A stretch of DNA of 64,000 bases from JABDBE01 sp963832245 (GCA_963832245.1 CAWHTG010000003.1:1-64000), one strand, 5' to 3'; shown: positions 50,504 through 60,396, counted from the stretch's first letter. Numbers and translations are program-made. Notes: generated from the sequence alone by a model not told the origin.

Positions 50504-53248
50504 ATGCCTAGGCCGAGGGTGGGTGCCGTTGTCTGCTGTTTGGGCTCCGTATTACTGATTGTTCTTTCCGGTTGCGGCGGAGGGGGAAGCAGTTCCAGTC
50601 TCCCCACCGGCTCCTTTCAACTGAGTGTTCAAGCCATGGGTGGTGGCGGGGGAACGATCAGCAGCACTCCTGCGGGCATCAATTGCGGTCAAACCTGCAG
50701 CGCCAGCTTCGCTAGCGGAAGCCAGGTGGCGCTTACTGCGTCTCCGGCCGCGAACTCTTCGTTTGCCGGATGGTCCGGCGCCTGCAGCGGCACGGGTGCA
50801 TGCAAAGTGACGTTGACGCAGAACACTTCCGTGATGGCGAATTTCAGCACTTCACCGGTCCTGACGGTGGCGCTGGCCGGCAACGGCACGGGCAGCGTTA
50901 GCAGCGATCCGTCGGGCATCAATAATTGTGAGCAGACATGCAGCGCTGCGTTTGCCGCCGGAACCATGGTGACCCTTAGCGCGACCGCTGGCGCCAATTC
51001 GTCTTTTGCGGGATGGACAGGCGGCGGCTGTGGTAGCGGTCCCACTTGCGTGGTGACGATCAGCGCGAGCGAGAAGATCACGGCGACATTTACGCCGACC
51101 CAAGGCGCGGCGATACTTGGCGTGATCCGTGCCGGCACCGGGACGGGAACGGTCACGAGCAGCCCTGCTGGGATTAATTGCGGAACAACCTGCAATGCAA
51201 GCTTTCCCCTGGGCACTCAGGTGACGCTCACGGCGACCCCCAGCGCGAACTCAACCTTCGCGGGCTGGACAGGCGGAAACTGTAGTACCAGCCCCTCTTG
51301 CGTAGTGACGCTCACCGCGAGTGAGAACGTCACTGCGACTTTTAACATAATTCAAAGCGAACCCGTGTTAACCGTAATCGTTCAGGGAAGCGGAACCGGT
51401 ACGGTTACCAGCAGCCCCGCCGGAATCAATTGTCCGCAGACCTGCAATGCGAGCTTTAACACAGGAACTCAGGTGACGCTGACCGCGACCCCGGCGACGG
51501 GGTCATCATTTGCCGGATGGGGTGGAGCGTGCAGCGGCAGCAGTCCGACTTGCGTGGTGACGCTGAGCACGAGCCTTTCCGCGACGGCGAACTTTAACCT
51601 GGGTGCACCTCTGTTAACGGTGACCCTTGCGGGAAACAGCACGGGAACGGTTAGCAGCAGTCCTGCGGGAATTAATTGTCCGCAAACGTGCAGTGCCAAC
51701 TTTGCCCCAGGGACTCAGGTGACGCTTACCGAGACTCCGGGGGGAACCGCATATTTTGCCGGCTGGGGCGAAGCGTGCAGCGGCTTCGGTTCTACGTGTA
51801 CGCTGACGCTGAATGCGAGTGAGACCGCGACAGCGACGTTCAACCTGGCGAATATCACTGCGATCAACCATATTATTTTTATGGCGCAGGAGAATCGGAA
51901 TTTCGACCACTATTTCGGTGCCTTGCGCGCCTACTGGGCGGCCAATAGTATTCCCGATCAATCGCTCGACGGGTTGCCGCAGTTCAATCCGACCTCGGGA
52001 ATTCCACCTCTATACGGCCCTCCTCCGACTAACCCGGGTTGTGATCCCACGGTGACCACCGGCTGCAAACTCGATAACAACAGCCCGCAAGTTGAGTCGT
52101 TCAAATTGATCACTGAATGCATCGAAAACCCGGGCGATGAGTGGAGCCAAAGTCACATCGATTGGAATGTTCACAATCCGGTTTCGCCGACTCCCACGTT
52201 AGACGGATATCTTTACACGGCAGCGGGTTATGCCCGGCGCGTGGGCTTCAACGACATCGATGGCATTCGCGCCATGGGCTACTACGACGACACCGACCTC
52301 AACTATTACTATTTCATGGCAACCAAGTTCGCTACATCGGACCGCTGGTTCGCCCCGGTGATGACCCGGACTCCGTCCAACCGGGAGTACCTGGTCGGGG
52401 GTACTTCGCAGGGATATGTTCATACCATCCCCAAGAGCAAGCCGCCGCTTTCGGCCACGCCGATTTTCGAGGTGCTGCAAAACGCCGGCATCTCCTGGAA
52501 GATCTACGTCAATCCTACAGGGAGCAGTTGCACCGGTCCGCCGTACGATCCAGTGTGCCTTCTGACCCTCAGCAGTATTCAGGTGTTTCAGTGGGGGCAA
52601 ACGATACCGACGAAGTACCCTCATAACCTGGGCACCATCGGCATCGACAACTCTGATTTCGACAACGATTTGGCGAGCGGAAACTTGCCGCAGGTGGTGG
52701 AAATCGAACCGGCTTCGGATGCGGGATTGGATGAGCATCCATCCGAGTCCGACACCGCGCTGACGAACATCCAGAAGGGCGCGAATTATGTTTCATCGCT
52801 GATTAACCAGGTGATGGCAAGTTCGGCGTGGCAGGATTCCGCCTTCATCCTTACCTACGACGAATTCGGAGGCCCTTTCGACCACGTTCCTCCGCAGCCT
52901 GCGGTCAGTCCGGACGGCATCAAGCCGGTGGATTTACATCCGAACGATGTTTGCTACCCGCCACAGAATGGGCCGAACTGCGACTTCGTTTACACGGGTT
53001 TCCGCCTGCCGCTGATCGTGGTTTCGCCGTTCACGAAACAGAACTACGTGTCGCACAACGTTGCCGACACCACCGCAATTCTGAAGCTGATCGAGACTCG
53101 TTTCGGTCTGCCTCCATTGACCAAGCGCGACGCCGCGCAAATCGATATGACCGAATTCTTTGATTTCAGCAATCCGCCCTGGCTGGCTCCGCCGACCCCG
53201 CCAGCGCAATTCACGAATGGCCCTTGCTATCAGAATAAGTTGCCTTAG
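50504..53248 (+). CDS. Phosphoesterase-family lipoprotein with five InlB-type repeats
   Basis: 914 residues. Lipobox LIVLSGC, then a Gly/Ser linker and five repeats of about 82 residues, each with GTGTVTSSPAGINC..TC, a central SSFAGW and a closing ATFN-like strand (divergent InlB B-repeat type). After residue ~450 comes a phosphoesterase/phospholipase C domain: IIFMAQENRNFDHYFGALRA, DRWFAPVMTRTPSNREYLV, YDEFGGPFDHVPP and GFRLPLIVVSPFTKQNYVS. It probably hydrolyses phosphate esters at the outer surface, with repeats acting as a cysteine-rich stalk. AGGGG lies 9 nt before the start. The C-terminal domain family is shared with the gene at 60616-62817. Confidence 0.9.
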   Translation: MPRPRVGAVVCCLGSVLLIVLSGCGGGGSSSSLPTGSFQLSVQAMGGGGGTISSTPAGINCGQTCSASFASGSQVALTASPAANSSFAGWSGACSGTGACKVTLTQNTSVMANFSTSPVLTVALAGNGTGSVSSDPSGINNCEQTCSAAFAAGTMVTLSATAGANSSFAGWTGGGCGSGPTCVVTISASEKITATFTPTQGAAILGVIRAGTGTGTVTSSPAGINCGTTCNASFPLGTQVTLTATPSANSTFAGWTGGNCSTSPSCVVTLTASENVTATFNIIQSEPVLTVIVQGSGTGTVTSSPAGINCPQTCNASFNTGTQVTLTATPATGSSFAGWGGACSGSSPTCVVTLSTSLSATANFNLGAPLLTVTLAGNSTGTVSSSPAGINCPQTCSANFAPGTQVTLTETPGGTAYFAGWGEACSGFGSTCTLTLNASETATATFNLANITAINHIIFMAQENRNFDHYFGALRAYWAANSIPDQSLDGLPQFNPTSGIPPLYGPPPTNPGCDPTVTTGCKLDNNSPQVESFKLITECIENPGDEWSQSHIDWNVHNPVSPTPTLDGYLYTAAGYARRVGFNDIDGIRAMGYYDDTDLNYYYFMATKFATSDRWFAPVMTRTPSNREYLVGGTSQGYVHTIPKSKPPLSATPIFEVLQNAGISWKIYVNPTGSSCTGPPYDPVCLLTLSSIQVFQWGQTIPTKYPHNLGTIGIDNSDFDNDLASGNLPQVVEIEPASDAGLDEHPSESDTALTNIQKGANYVSSLINQVMASSAWQDSAFILTYDEFGGPFDHVPPQPAVSPDGIKPVDLHPNDVCYPPQNGPNCDFVYTGFRLPLIVVSPFTKQNYVSHNVADTTAILKLIETRFGLPPLTKRDAAQIDMTEFFDFSNPPWLAPPTPPAQFTNGPCYQNKLP
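50599..51850 (+). repeat. Five tandem protein-coding repeats of about 246 nt
   Basis: The coding units start near 50611, 50860, 51109, 51358 and 51607, and share GGGACGGTTAGCAGCAGYCC-like and ACTCAGGTGACGCT-like stretches. Their near-identity makes them prone to unequal recombination and assembly collapse. Confidence 0.75.
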
Positions 53249-53671
53249 CGCTGAATCGACTGTGCTTTAAGCCGCGAGGCGGCGGCAGAATGCAGCCCGC
53301 GGCGCAAGCCGTGGGTGAGCGGCGAGAAACGAACGAGCCCCAGCGGGCGAAAGATTGGTTGCTACACAGACCCCTGCGGGACGGGCAATACCAGGCTGCA
53401 GATCTCTTCACATTGGCTGTTTAGTTAATATTGACAGCCTTCCCCAATCGCGGCTGCAAGTCGCGGATTGCTGGCGAGCCTGGCGATTGAGGGGATACGT
53501 CGATATGCACGACCATGACCGCTGGAAATCTCAGATTTCGGTACGAAAGGACTAAGGGAACCAGAAGTACATGAATGCACCTCAGTTACCTGTTTGGGGT
53601 GGTGCCCTCGAACATAAAGTGAACGGACGGACTGGACAGTTGGTCCCCCACACTTGCGTCGAGGTAGTGCA
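53249..53671. promoter_or_regulatory. Upstream region of the beta-helix gene with conserved element A (53395-53460)
   Basis: 53395-53460 contains TTCACATTGGCTG, GTTAATATTGACA and CCTTCC..AATCGC. The same arrangement recurs at 56222-56285 upstream of the WecG-like gene (element B). No gene is seen in this 420-nt interval. TTGACA inside the element could be a -35 box, but no matching -10 box is evident. Confidence 0.5.
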
Positions 53672-56203
53672 TTGGTCCTTAAGGTTGCGGGAAGGAACCG
53701 CCCAGTCAGGGCTTTCGGTGCGTCAACCAGAAAATGCTTAGCCGTACTGATTTTCGCCTGCGCATTTTTTCCGGCCGCCTTCGCGACTGGCGCGGGGAAG
53801 TCCAATGTAGCTTGCCAGGGAACGACCATCTCTCCCACCGACGACATCGTTAGCATCATCAACAGCGGCCAGCCAAATCAAACCTTTTGTATTGCGGGGG
53901 AACATCGGATTACCTCCTCCATTCAGCTCCGATCGGGACAATCGCTCATCGGCACCATGGCCAACTCGCGCATCAGCGGGGCGGTTGTACTGAGCCCCTG
54001 GCAGTCTACTTCGACGCCAGGCGTTTACTACTATGACGGGCCTTATGCTCAGATCCCGCCACACCAGCAAAATCAGTTCAACAACGGGGGCGCAAATGTT
54101 TGCTACTGGGTAACGACCTATGCGGACGATCTGTTTTTCCGTACGAACCCCGGTAACGATCAGCGAATCATGCGGGTGTTGAGTGAGACGGAGGTCGATC
54201 CGACGCAGCCAGTCACAACCCAGGGCCAGGCGGTCACGGCGGGAGAAGCGGGCCGTTTTTTCTTCGACTATGCCAACCAGCGGATTTATGCGAGCCTGCC
54301 CGGTAATCAGGACCCCAATACCGCGACCGTCGACATAGCGATTAGCCTGGGCAATCAGAGAAGCAACACGCTGCTTTACGGACCGGGACAGAACAACGTG
54401 ACCCTGCAGAATTTGTTCATCGAAAAGGGCATGAACTACGGACTTTTCGGCGGGAATTCATGGACCATCAAGGACGTGACGATCCGCTTCATCCACAATG
54501 TGGGTCTGTATAACATTTTTGGGAGCGCAGGCCATCCGGCCACGATTGACGACACGCTGTTCACCAACAACGGCCGGACGGCGTTGAATGCTTCCTCCAC
54601 CAGCAACGTGAACGTCACCAACAGCGAAATGTCGTGGAACAACATCGCAAACTTCCGAGCCACCACCGGGCAAACCGGGAGCGGCGTGTGCCAAGACTAT
54701 AACGATGCCGGCGCTTTTCACATCTACAGTGACGTGGGAACCCAGTCGCAGCCTGCAGTCACCATCAACAACCTGTGGAGTCACGACAACATCGGGGACG
54801 GCTTGTGGTCAGACGGCGGAACACAATACACCCAGATCACCAATTCCACCTTCAACGGCAATGAACGCTTCGGCTATCTGCACGAAATCAGTTGCCAGGT
54901 TCTGTTCAGCAATAACACCGTCTATGGCAACGGCTACCCCCTGAAGAATCCGGACATCACGGGCGGGGGTGTGGATGTGAGCGATTCCAACTACGGCACC
55001 TTCAGTTCAAATGTCCTCCACGATAACTATGCCGGTTACGCCTTTTACTTAACCTTTCAGCAAAGCCATCCCCATATGGACTCGAACAAGTGTCTGGGAG
55101 GGCAAAACGGCGGCGATACCAGCAATGCTCTGAAATACAACCAGGTCTCGGGCAATGCCATTTACGCTTGCTCCGGGCAAACGTCGATTGGGAAAGTCTG
55201 GGGCCCGGGCGGGACGCTGAACTCACGCGGCAACCAGTACCAGTCCAATGACTACCACCTCGCTGATTCCACTTCCAACTGGTTCGCCGACGGCAATGCG
55301 ACAGGCAACTACGTGCCGCAGGACTGGAGTACCTGGCAGCAGGGGAACCACGACACACACGGGACCTTGAGCGTCGGCTGCACCTACGGAAGTGGCAAGC
55401 TGAGTACGACCACTGGGTTAAGCCTCGTGCCCAACTTCGTCAACGTGACGGCAGGGCCTGTGACGGCGACCGCCACGGTTAAGCCTGTGACTGGCAGTGG
55501 CATGCCCACGGGGGCGGTAAACTTCTTCAATGGAAATAGCCAGGTGGGCAGCAGTGCGTTGAACAATGGCGTCGCCGCTTTCAACTACAACCCCAGCGTC
55601 CTGACGGTGGGCTCCTATTCGATAACTGCGACCTATGTCCCAAGCGGTAGCTACGCTACATCGACATCCGCACCTCAGACATTGAGCGTGCAAGACTTCC
55701 AGATCGCAGCCAGCCCCGCAACTGTCACCGTTCTCAGAGGGAAGAGTGGGACCGTGGCGCTCACCATCAAGCCGCTCTCGGGTTTTAACCAGACACTTGG
55801 CTACACTTGCTCGGGTCTGCCCGCCGGAGCAGCCTGCAACTTCAGTTCTGCCTCAGCAACCAGCGAGACTCTGACCATCGAAACCACGGCTGGATCAGCG
55901 CGGAAGGACAAGAGCTTCTTCTATCACAGCGGTGTTCTCTCCTGCGTCTTTCTTCTTCCAGGTTTGCTGGGGGTCGCCGGATCGGCGGGAAACCGCAAAT
56001 CCGTTTTACGACGAGTGCGATTTATCTGCCTGCTTGCGGTCCTGGCCGTCTGCACGCTGTGCCTGTCAGCATGCGCTGGACTGAGCAGCCCCACCACCAG
56101 CGCGCCGACTCCAGTGGGCAAAAGCTCGGTCACAGTCACGGCCGCGACCCAGGGCACAAACTCTCTGAGCCATACAGTTACGGTTACCTTGTCCGTCCAG
56201 TGA
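53672..56203 (+). CDS. Secreted right-handed beta-helix protein with Ig-like domain and unusual C-terminal anchor
   Basis: About 843 residues from a TTG at 53672 (GAGG 7 nt upstream; the frame opens at another TTG at 53654). Signal peptide CLAVLIFACAFFPAAFATG. A pectate-lyase-like parallel beta-helix follows (NVTLQNLFIEKGMNYGLFGG, TINNLWSHDNIGDGLWSDGG, GVDVSDSNYGTFSSNVLHDN). An Ig-like domain comes next (LVPNFVNVTAGPVTATATV, GMPTGAVNFFNG). Near the C-terminus two hydrophobic segments (CVFLLPGLLGVAGSAG, ICLLAVLAVCTLCLSACAG) are separated by a basic stretch and followed by a last beta strand ending VTVTLSVQ. It is probably a polysaccharide-binding or -cleaving surface protein. Confidence 0.85.
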   Translation: MVLKVAGRNRPVRAFGASTRKCLAVLIFACAFFPAAFATGAGKSNVACQGTTISPTDDIVSIINSGQPNQTFCIAGEHRITSSIQLRSGQSLIGTMANSRISGAVVLSPWQSTSTPGVYYYDGPYAQIPPHQQNQFNNGGANVCYWVTTYADDLFFRTNPGNDQRIMRVLSETEVDPTQPVTTQGQAVTAGEAGRFFFDYANQRIYASLPGNQDPNTATVDIAISLGNQRSNTLLYGPGQNNVTLQNLFIEKGMNYGLFGGNSWTIKDVTIRFIHNVGLYNIFGSAGHPATIDDTLFTNNGRTALNASSTSNVNVTNSEMSWNNIANFRATTGQTGSGVCQDYNDAGAFHIYSDVGTQSQPAVTINNLWSHDNIGDGLWSDGGTQYTQITNSTFNGNERFGYLHEISCQVLFSNNTVYGNGYPLKNPDITGGGVDVSDSNYGTFSSNVLHDNYAGYAFYLTFQQSHPHMDSNKCLGGQNGGDTSNALKYNQVSGNAIYACSGQTSIGKVWGPGGTLNSRGNQYQSNDYHLADSTSNWFADGNATGNYVPQDWSTWQQGNHDTHGTLSVGCTYGSGKLSTTTGLSLVPNFVNVTAGPVTATATVKPVTGSGMPTGAVNFFNGNSQVGSSALNNGVAAFNYNPSVLTVGSYSITATYVPSGSYATSTSAPQTLSVQDFQIAASPATVTVLRGKSGTVALTIKPLSGFNQTLGYTCSGLPAGAACNFSSASATSETLTIETTAGSARKDKSFFYHSGVLSCVFLLPGLLGVAGSAGNRKSVLRRVRFICLLAVLAVCTLCLSACAGLSSPTTSAPTPVGKSSVTVTAATQGTNSLSHTVTVTLSVQ

Positions 56204-56221
56204 GTAAATCGTTGGACGGCA

Positions 56222-56285
56222 GGTTGCAGATGCCTTCACATTGGCTGCCTGGTTAATATATTGACAACCTGCCGGAATCGCAGGA
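56222..56285 (+). promoter_or_regulatory. Conserved element B upstream of the WecG-like gene
   Basis: Shares GGTTGCAGAT, TTCACATTGGCTG, GGTTAATAT, TTGACA and AATCGC in the same order and spacing as element A at 53395-53460, with about 80% identity by eye. It lies about 165 nt before the next start codon. It is either a shared promoter/operator or a duplicated intergenic segment. Confidence 0.5.
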
Positions 56286-56449
56286 AAATCAAGCAGTTCA
56301 GCCGGTGCTTGCCACCGTGATTCACGATAGGCCCTCCTTCGGCAGCCCCCGGTTCTGCGGTTAATGTTCCTGATCGTCGTTGCGCCTTTTGGATACGGCA
56401 AACCACGCGCTGGATTCCAGCCGGGCACCTGAAGTAACTTGGAGAAAAC

Positions 56450-57283
56450 ATGTCTTCGTTGGAAGCGATGCCATTGGCGGTCAATAGCGATCCCCAGGAA
56501 GATCGGACCGATATTCTGGGTGTGCGGGTTCGGCGAACCAACCTGGCTCAGACTTTGGATGATGCCGAAGCCGCAATCCGGCGCGGCGAGCGGCGCTACG
56601 CGGTATTCATCAACGTCTATAACGTGATTGAATCGCGGGGCGACGGGCAGTACCGGCAAACTCTGAATGAAGCCGACTTTCCCATGCCCGACGGCATTCC
56701 CCTGGTGTGGGCCAGCCGGGTGTTGGGACGGCCCGTGGGCAGCCGGGTTTGTGGTCCTGATTTTCTGGTGGAGATGAATAAGCGGGCGGCGGAGAAGGGA
56801 TACACCGTCTTTATCATGTGCGGCGGCGACAAGAAAGCCGAGCGCACTGCTGCCGCGTTTCAGGCAATGCATCCGAATATGAAGATCGTGGGCGCGTGGA
56901 CTCCGCCCATGGGGCCGATCGAGGGTGAGTTGAACGAATACATCCTGGGCGAGATCGCACGCGCCCAGCCGGATATTCTTTGGGTGGGTTTAGGCGCGCC
57001 GCTGCAGGAACGCTGGGTATGGAAGAACCGGCGGCGCATTGAGGCGCGGTTTACCGGGGCCGTGGGAGGCGCATTCGATTACCACATTGGGATGCGCAAG
57101 CGGGCTCCGCGCTGGATGCAGCGCTGCGGCCTGGAATTCTGGTACCGGGTCAGCCAGGATCCGAGTTTGATTTGGAAGAAGCGGCACTACGCCGATTTGC
57201 ATAAGTTCGTGCTGCCTGTGCTGTGGCAGGCTGTGCGGGAGCGGTTTGGGGCCAAGTCGTCTGCTCCTGCTTTGGAAAAGTAG
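56450..57283 (+). CDS. WecG/TagA/CpsF-family glycosyltransferase
   Basis: 277 residues; start supported by GGAG 5 nt upstream. Family landmarks: YAVFINVYNVIESRGD, LNEADFPMPDGIPLVWASRV, RVCGPDFLVEMNKRAAEKGY, IVGAWTPPMGPI, PDILWVGLGAPLQERWVWKN and VGGAFDYHIGMRKRAPRWM. These enzymes add ManNAcA, GlcA-type or related sugars to lipid-linked intermediates of exopolysaccharide or teichoic acid. It is the only glycosyltransferase in the window. With the tyrosine phosphatase, beta-helix protein and truncated heparinase it marks a scattered exopolysaccharide locus. Confidence 0.93.
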   Translation: MSSLEAMPLAVNSDPQEDRTDILGVRVRRTNLAQTLDDAEAAIRRGERRYAVFINVYNVIESRGDGQYRQTLNEADFPMPDGIPLVWASRVLGRPVGSRVCGPDFLVEMNKRAAEKGYTVFIMCGGDKKAERTAAAFQAMHPNMKIVGAWTPPMGPIEGELNEYILGEIARAQPDILWVGLGAPLQERWVWKNRRRIEARFTGAVGGAFDYHIGMRKRAPRWMQRCGLEFWYRVSQDPSLIWKKRHYADLHKFVLPVLWQAVRERFGAKSSAPALEK

Positions 57284-57470
57284 AGGCAAGCGAGGCGCAG
57301 CCATAGGACGCCGATTTTGTGGGTTCGCGAATCTGGCGGTCAGTCTTTTTACCTTGCCGCTGTTTGCTGCTTTCTGTTTGCGGTATTAGCTTTCGCGAAC
57401 AATACCGGCCTTACCCTTGTCGTTCGCGCCACGGAGGTCTAAGGTGCGTGGTTAGGCTAGCGCATAGGAA

Positions 57471-57983
57471 CTATTGGCCAAACGGGGTCAGGAACTTTCC
57501 TCTTACCGCGTCGGTCAACGCAACTGTTCTAATCATTGGAGCGTTGGGATTAATAGGTGGGGGCGCCTTGGGCGCTGAGGCTGGGCAGCCGAGCAATCCA
57601 AGAAAATTTAATAGTGCGGCCGTATTCGCGGCCGCGCCAACTAGTTGCAAGTGGAATTGTCCGTCTATGGTTGCGTTTTCGAGTTTGAACGCACCCCCGC
57701 CATACACAATGTCAACGTCCTTAAACGTGCAACCCGTGCATTCGACTCCGTCTAATTGGCTAGTAGAGCCGACCATGGGTCCTGACAGTGTAATGTGGCG
57801 CAACGGGGGAACAAGCGGAACCGCAGCCTCCACATGTATGCCGCCTGAACGTTTCTCTTGGGAAGGGGACGATTGCGCAAAGCTTACGGTGTGGTTTCCC
57901 AGTAAAGACGCGACAATCGCTCCGGCAATAAAGGACCCAAGCGCCAAAGTGATTTTCGACGTAACGCCTCCTCCGTCCGGCAA
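57471..57983 (-). CDS. Hypothetical exported protein with one N-terminal membrane segment
   Basis: Up to 170 residues. GSFIAGAIVASLLGNHTVSFA near the N-terminus is a signal peptide or anchor. The rest includes LDGVECTGCTFKDVDIVYGG and FKLENATIDGQFHLQLVGAA, which suggest a short beta-helix-like fold, and a proline-rich tail. The frame opens with TTG at 57983. A GGAGGAGG sequence lies just inside, so the real start is uncertain. I recognise no family. Confidence 0.55.
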   Translation of the reverse strand: MPDGGGVTSKITLALGSFIAGAIVASLLGNHTVSFAQSSPSQEKRSGGIHVEAAVPLVPPLRHITLSGPMVGSTSQLDGVECTGCTFKDVDIVYGGGAFKLENATIDGQFHLQLVGAAANTAALLNFLGLLGCPASAPKAPPPINPNAPMIRTVALTDAVRGKFLTPFGQ

Positions 57984-58059
57984 TGCCGCCAGCCCCCAAC
58001 TTGCGTATGGAGGAAGGCAAGGCCTCCAAGCGGGGCCGCCTCAAAGAATCCGATCCAGC

Positions 58060-59361
58060 CTAGGGCGTGATCTCAAATACGGTGCCGCACCCCTCACCGC
58101 TGCAGGCTGTGCCGGTCGCGCCACCGAAACTGGTCGTGCCGTACAAATTCCCGGCCCCATCGAAAATCAGGTCCCCAGGGCGGTAGCCGTCCCTTCCGTT
58201 GAAGCTATGCAGAACGGTCTCGGTCCAGTTGCCGCCACCTTGGTGAATTAACTCGAACACTGTACCGCAGCCGGCATAGCTTGCGAGTAGGCACCTTCCG
58301 TTGCCGCCATAGGACGTTGCAGCGTAAAGATTTCCAGCGGCATCGAAGATCAGACCGGAGCTGGGATAGGTCCCGTCGCTGCCGTTGTTGTTGAAGCTGT
58401 ACAGCACGCTTTCCGTCCAGCCTGCTTGGCGAGCCAACTCGAACACTGTCCCGCAGCCGGTGAAAAATTCGTCGGCGAGGCACGTTCCGCTGCCGCCAAC
58501 GGAGGTCGTCCCGTAGATGTTGCCAATGGCATCGAAGGTCAAGCCGGTACCGGGACTGAACCCGTCATTGCTTTGGTTGAGGGGAAAGCTGTGCAGAATC
58601 GTCTCCGTCCAGCCCCCGCCCGCTTGGGGAGTCAACTCGAACACCGTCCCGTAGCCATAAACGCCGCCACTGGCTGTCGTGCTGTAAAGGTTGCCAGCGG
58701 TATCGAAGATCAGACCAGCGCCCGGATACGCCCCGTCCCCTCTGTCGGGTACGAAACTATGCAAGATCTGCTCCGTCCAGCCCCCGCCCAATTTGGGCAT
58801 CAGTTCAAACACCGTTCCGTAACTGCCGCCCTGGGCGCCGCCCGTGGAAGTCGTACCGTAGAGATTGCCAGAGGCATCGGAAACGAGACCTGCGTCGGGA
58901 GTGCCCCCATCCCTGAAGTCGCCGAAACTATGCAACACTTTCTCCGCCCAGCCGCCACCCGTTTTGGGGGACAACTTGAAAGCCGTGCCAGCGCCATGAG
59001 CGCCGCCCGAGCGGGTCGTCCCATAGAGATTGCCGGAGCCATCCAAAAGCAGGCGGTCTGAGGGGCCGGTTCCGTCCTTAGTGATTGCGCCGAAGCTATG
59101 CAAAATCTTCTCCGTCCAGCCCCCACCCGTTTTGGGGGACAACTCGAAAACCGTGCCGTAGCCATGGGTACCGCCGCTAAACGTCGTACCGTAGAGATTG
59201 CCGGAGCCATCGGAAATCAGGCCTGCGATGGAATAGTAGCCGTCCTTGCTGTTGTTCTTGAAATTATGCAACACCTTTTCCAAGGGAGCGGCCCAGGCCC
59301 TCGTCGCCAGCAAGGTCACGGCGATAGCGAACAAGACCAGTCGTCCACTATTTCTTATCAT
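58060..59361 (-). CDS. Secreted GloVer tandem-repeat protein
   Basis: 433 residues with a signal peptide (LVLFAIAVTLLATRAWA), followed by about seven repeats of roughly 55 residues containing GNLYGTT, GTVFELSPKTGGGWTE and LHSF. This is the GloVer tandem-repeat type (choice-of-anchor repeat), predicted to form an extracellular beta-propeller. Only the repeats are recognisable; function is unknown. The period of about 165-180 nt is also visible in the DNA (58080-59280). It precedes the small exported hypothetical on the same strand. Confidence 0.92.
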   Translation of the reverse strand: MIRNSGRLVLFAIAVTLLATRAWAAPLEKVLHNFKNNSKDGYYSIAGLISDGSGNLYGTTFSGGTHGYGTVFELSPKTGGGWTEKILHSFGAITKDGTGPSDRLLLDGSGNLYGTTRSGGAHGAGTAFKLSPKTGGGWAEKVLHSFGDFRDGGTPDAGLVSDASGNLYGTTSTGGAQGGSYGTVFELMPKLGGGWTEQILHSFVPDRGDGAYPGAGLIFDTAGNLYSTTASGGVYGYGTVFELTPQAGGGWTETILHSFPLNQSNDGFSPGTGLTFDAIGNIYGTTSVGGSGTCLADEFFTGCGTVFELARQAGWTESVLYSFNNNGSDGTYPSSGLIFDAAGNLYAATSYGGNGRCLLASYAGCGTVFELIHQGGGNWTETVLHSFNGRDGYRPGDLIFDGAGNLYGTTSFGGATGTACSGEGCGTVFEITP

Positions 59362-59569
59362 GATGCCTCCTCAACACCAATGCATGGCCTGAACCAGGGG
59401 ATAGACTTCCGGGCACACCCCACGGGCTGGAAACAGCATCACTATACGCGCTTCTATCCTTTCCAACAGTCACCCGCTTTCCTTAGTACGGTGGTCCCAG
59501 GTTGCGCCCTGAAGAACCGGCGCGAACCTGGGGCACCGCAGGTCTTGGCCGGTTTGATAAGCTAGCTTC

Positions 59570-60373
59570 ATGCCGGTGCTGAATCCCTCGGACGATTTCA
59601 TGGCGCACCAACCTGTGCGCATTTCAACAGTGGCAGACGAAACGCGGGAAGGGAAAAATACGAGACGCAGACGCCGCGTCGTGTTTGCGGGAGTCTGCCT
59701 GGCTTTGGCATTCATCGCGGTCCTCCCAACGTGGGCCTTGGAGCCTTACTCGATTGAGCCGGCGCAACTCAATCCGAAAGACGCTCTGCCGCGTGCTCTG
59801 GTGGAGAAGTTGGATCCGCAGGGTTGGCGATTGACGACTGAGTCCAATGGACTAAAAATTTCCATCTGCGAAGTTTTCTGGGTGAAGGCGGCGAGTGTGC
59901 AGGCGCGGTCGTCAGGAGGGAAGTCTCATTACGGAGAACTGGAGCCGGGAACTCTGGTGGGCGTTCTCCATTTTCTGCCTGAGACCGATGAGGATTATCG
60001 CGAAGATTTTCATGATCAGAAATTGAAGCCCGGCTATTACAGCATGCGTTACGCGCCGCAGCCCAAAGGCGACCCGAGCGATACGCTGATGCTCAGCCCG
60101 GTCCGCGCGGAAACAGACGCCGAGCGCGTGCTTTCTGCCGACCAGCTTGAACGCCGGAGCCGCTTGGCCTCGGGAACCAGCGATCCGGCCCTGCTGAGCC
60201 TGGTGGCGCCCGAATCGAGCAAGGAAGAGGCTCCCAGTTTGCGCATGGACGATCAGGGGACCTGCATCTTCCAGGTCAAGCTGCACGTGAAGTCTGGGGC
60301 CGGTTCGGCCCACGAAGTCCCGCTAGCCGTCATTTTGGTAACTCCGCGTAAGGGCGAAGGGGACGCTTCCTAG
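59570..60373 (+). CDS. Hypothetical membrane-anchored or exported protein
   Basis: 267 residues. A basic stretch (TRRRRR) precedes a single hydrophobic segment (VFAGVCLALAFIAVLPTWA) that could be a signal peptide or anchor, so the bulk is periplasmic. Extracytoplasmic part: LVEKLDPQGWRLTTESNGLK, ICEVFWVKAASVQARS, GELEPGTLVGVLHFLPETDE and KPGYYSMRYAPQPKGDPSDT. I recognise no enzymatic motif. The last segment resembles a conserved acidobacterial protein type of unknown function. Start may instead be 59600. Confidence 0.7.
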   Translation: MPVLNPSDDFMAHQPVRISTVADETREGKNTRRRRRVVFAGVCLALAFIAVLPTWALEPYSIEPAQLNPKDALPRALVEKLDPQGWRLTTESNGLKISICEVFWVKAASVQARSSGGKSHYGELEPGTLVGVLHFLPETDEDYREDFHDQKLKPGYYSMRYAPQPKGDPSDTLMLSPVRAETDAERVLSADQLERRSRLASGTSDPALLSLVAPESSKEEAPSLRMDDQGTCIFQVKLHVKSGAGSAHEVPLAVILVTPRKGEGDAS

Positions 60374-60396
60374 CAGGCTGCTGAAGAACCTCGATT

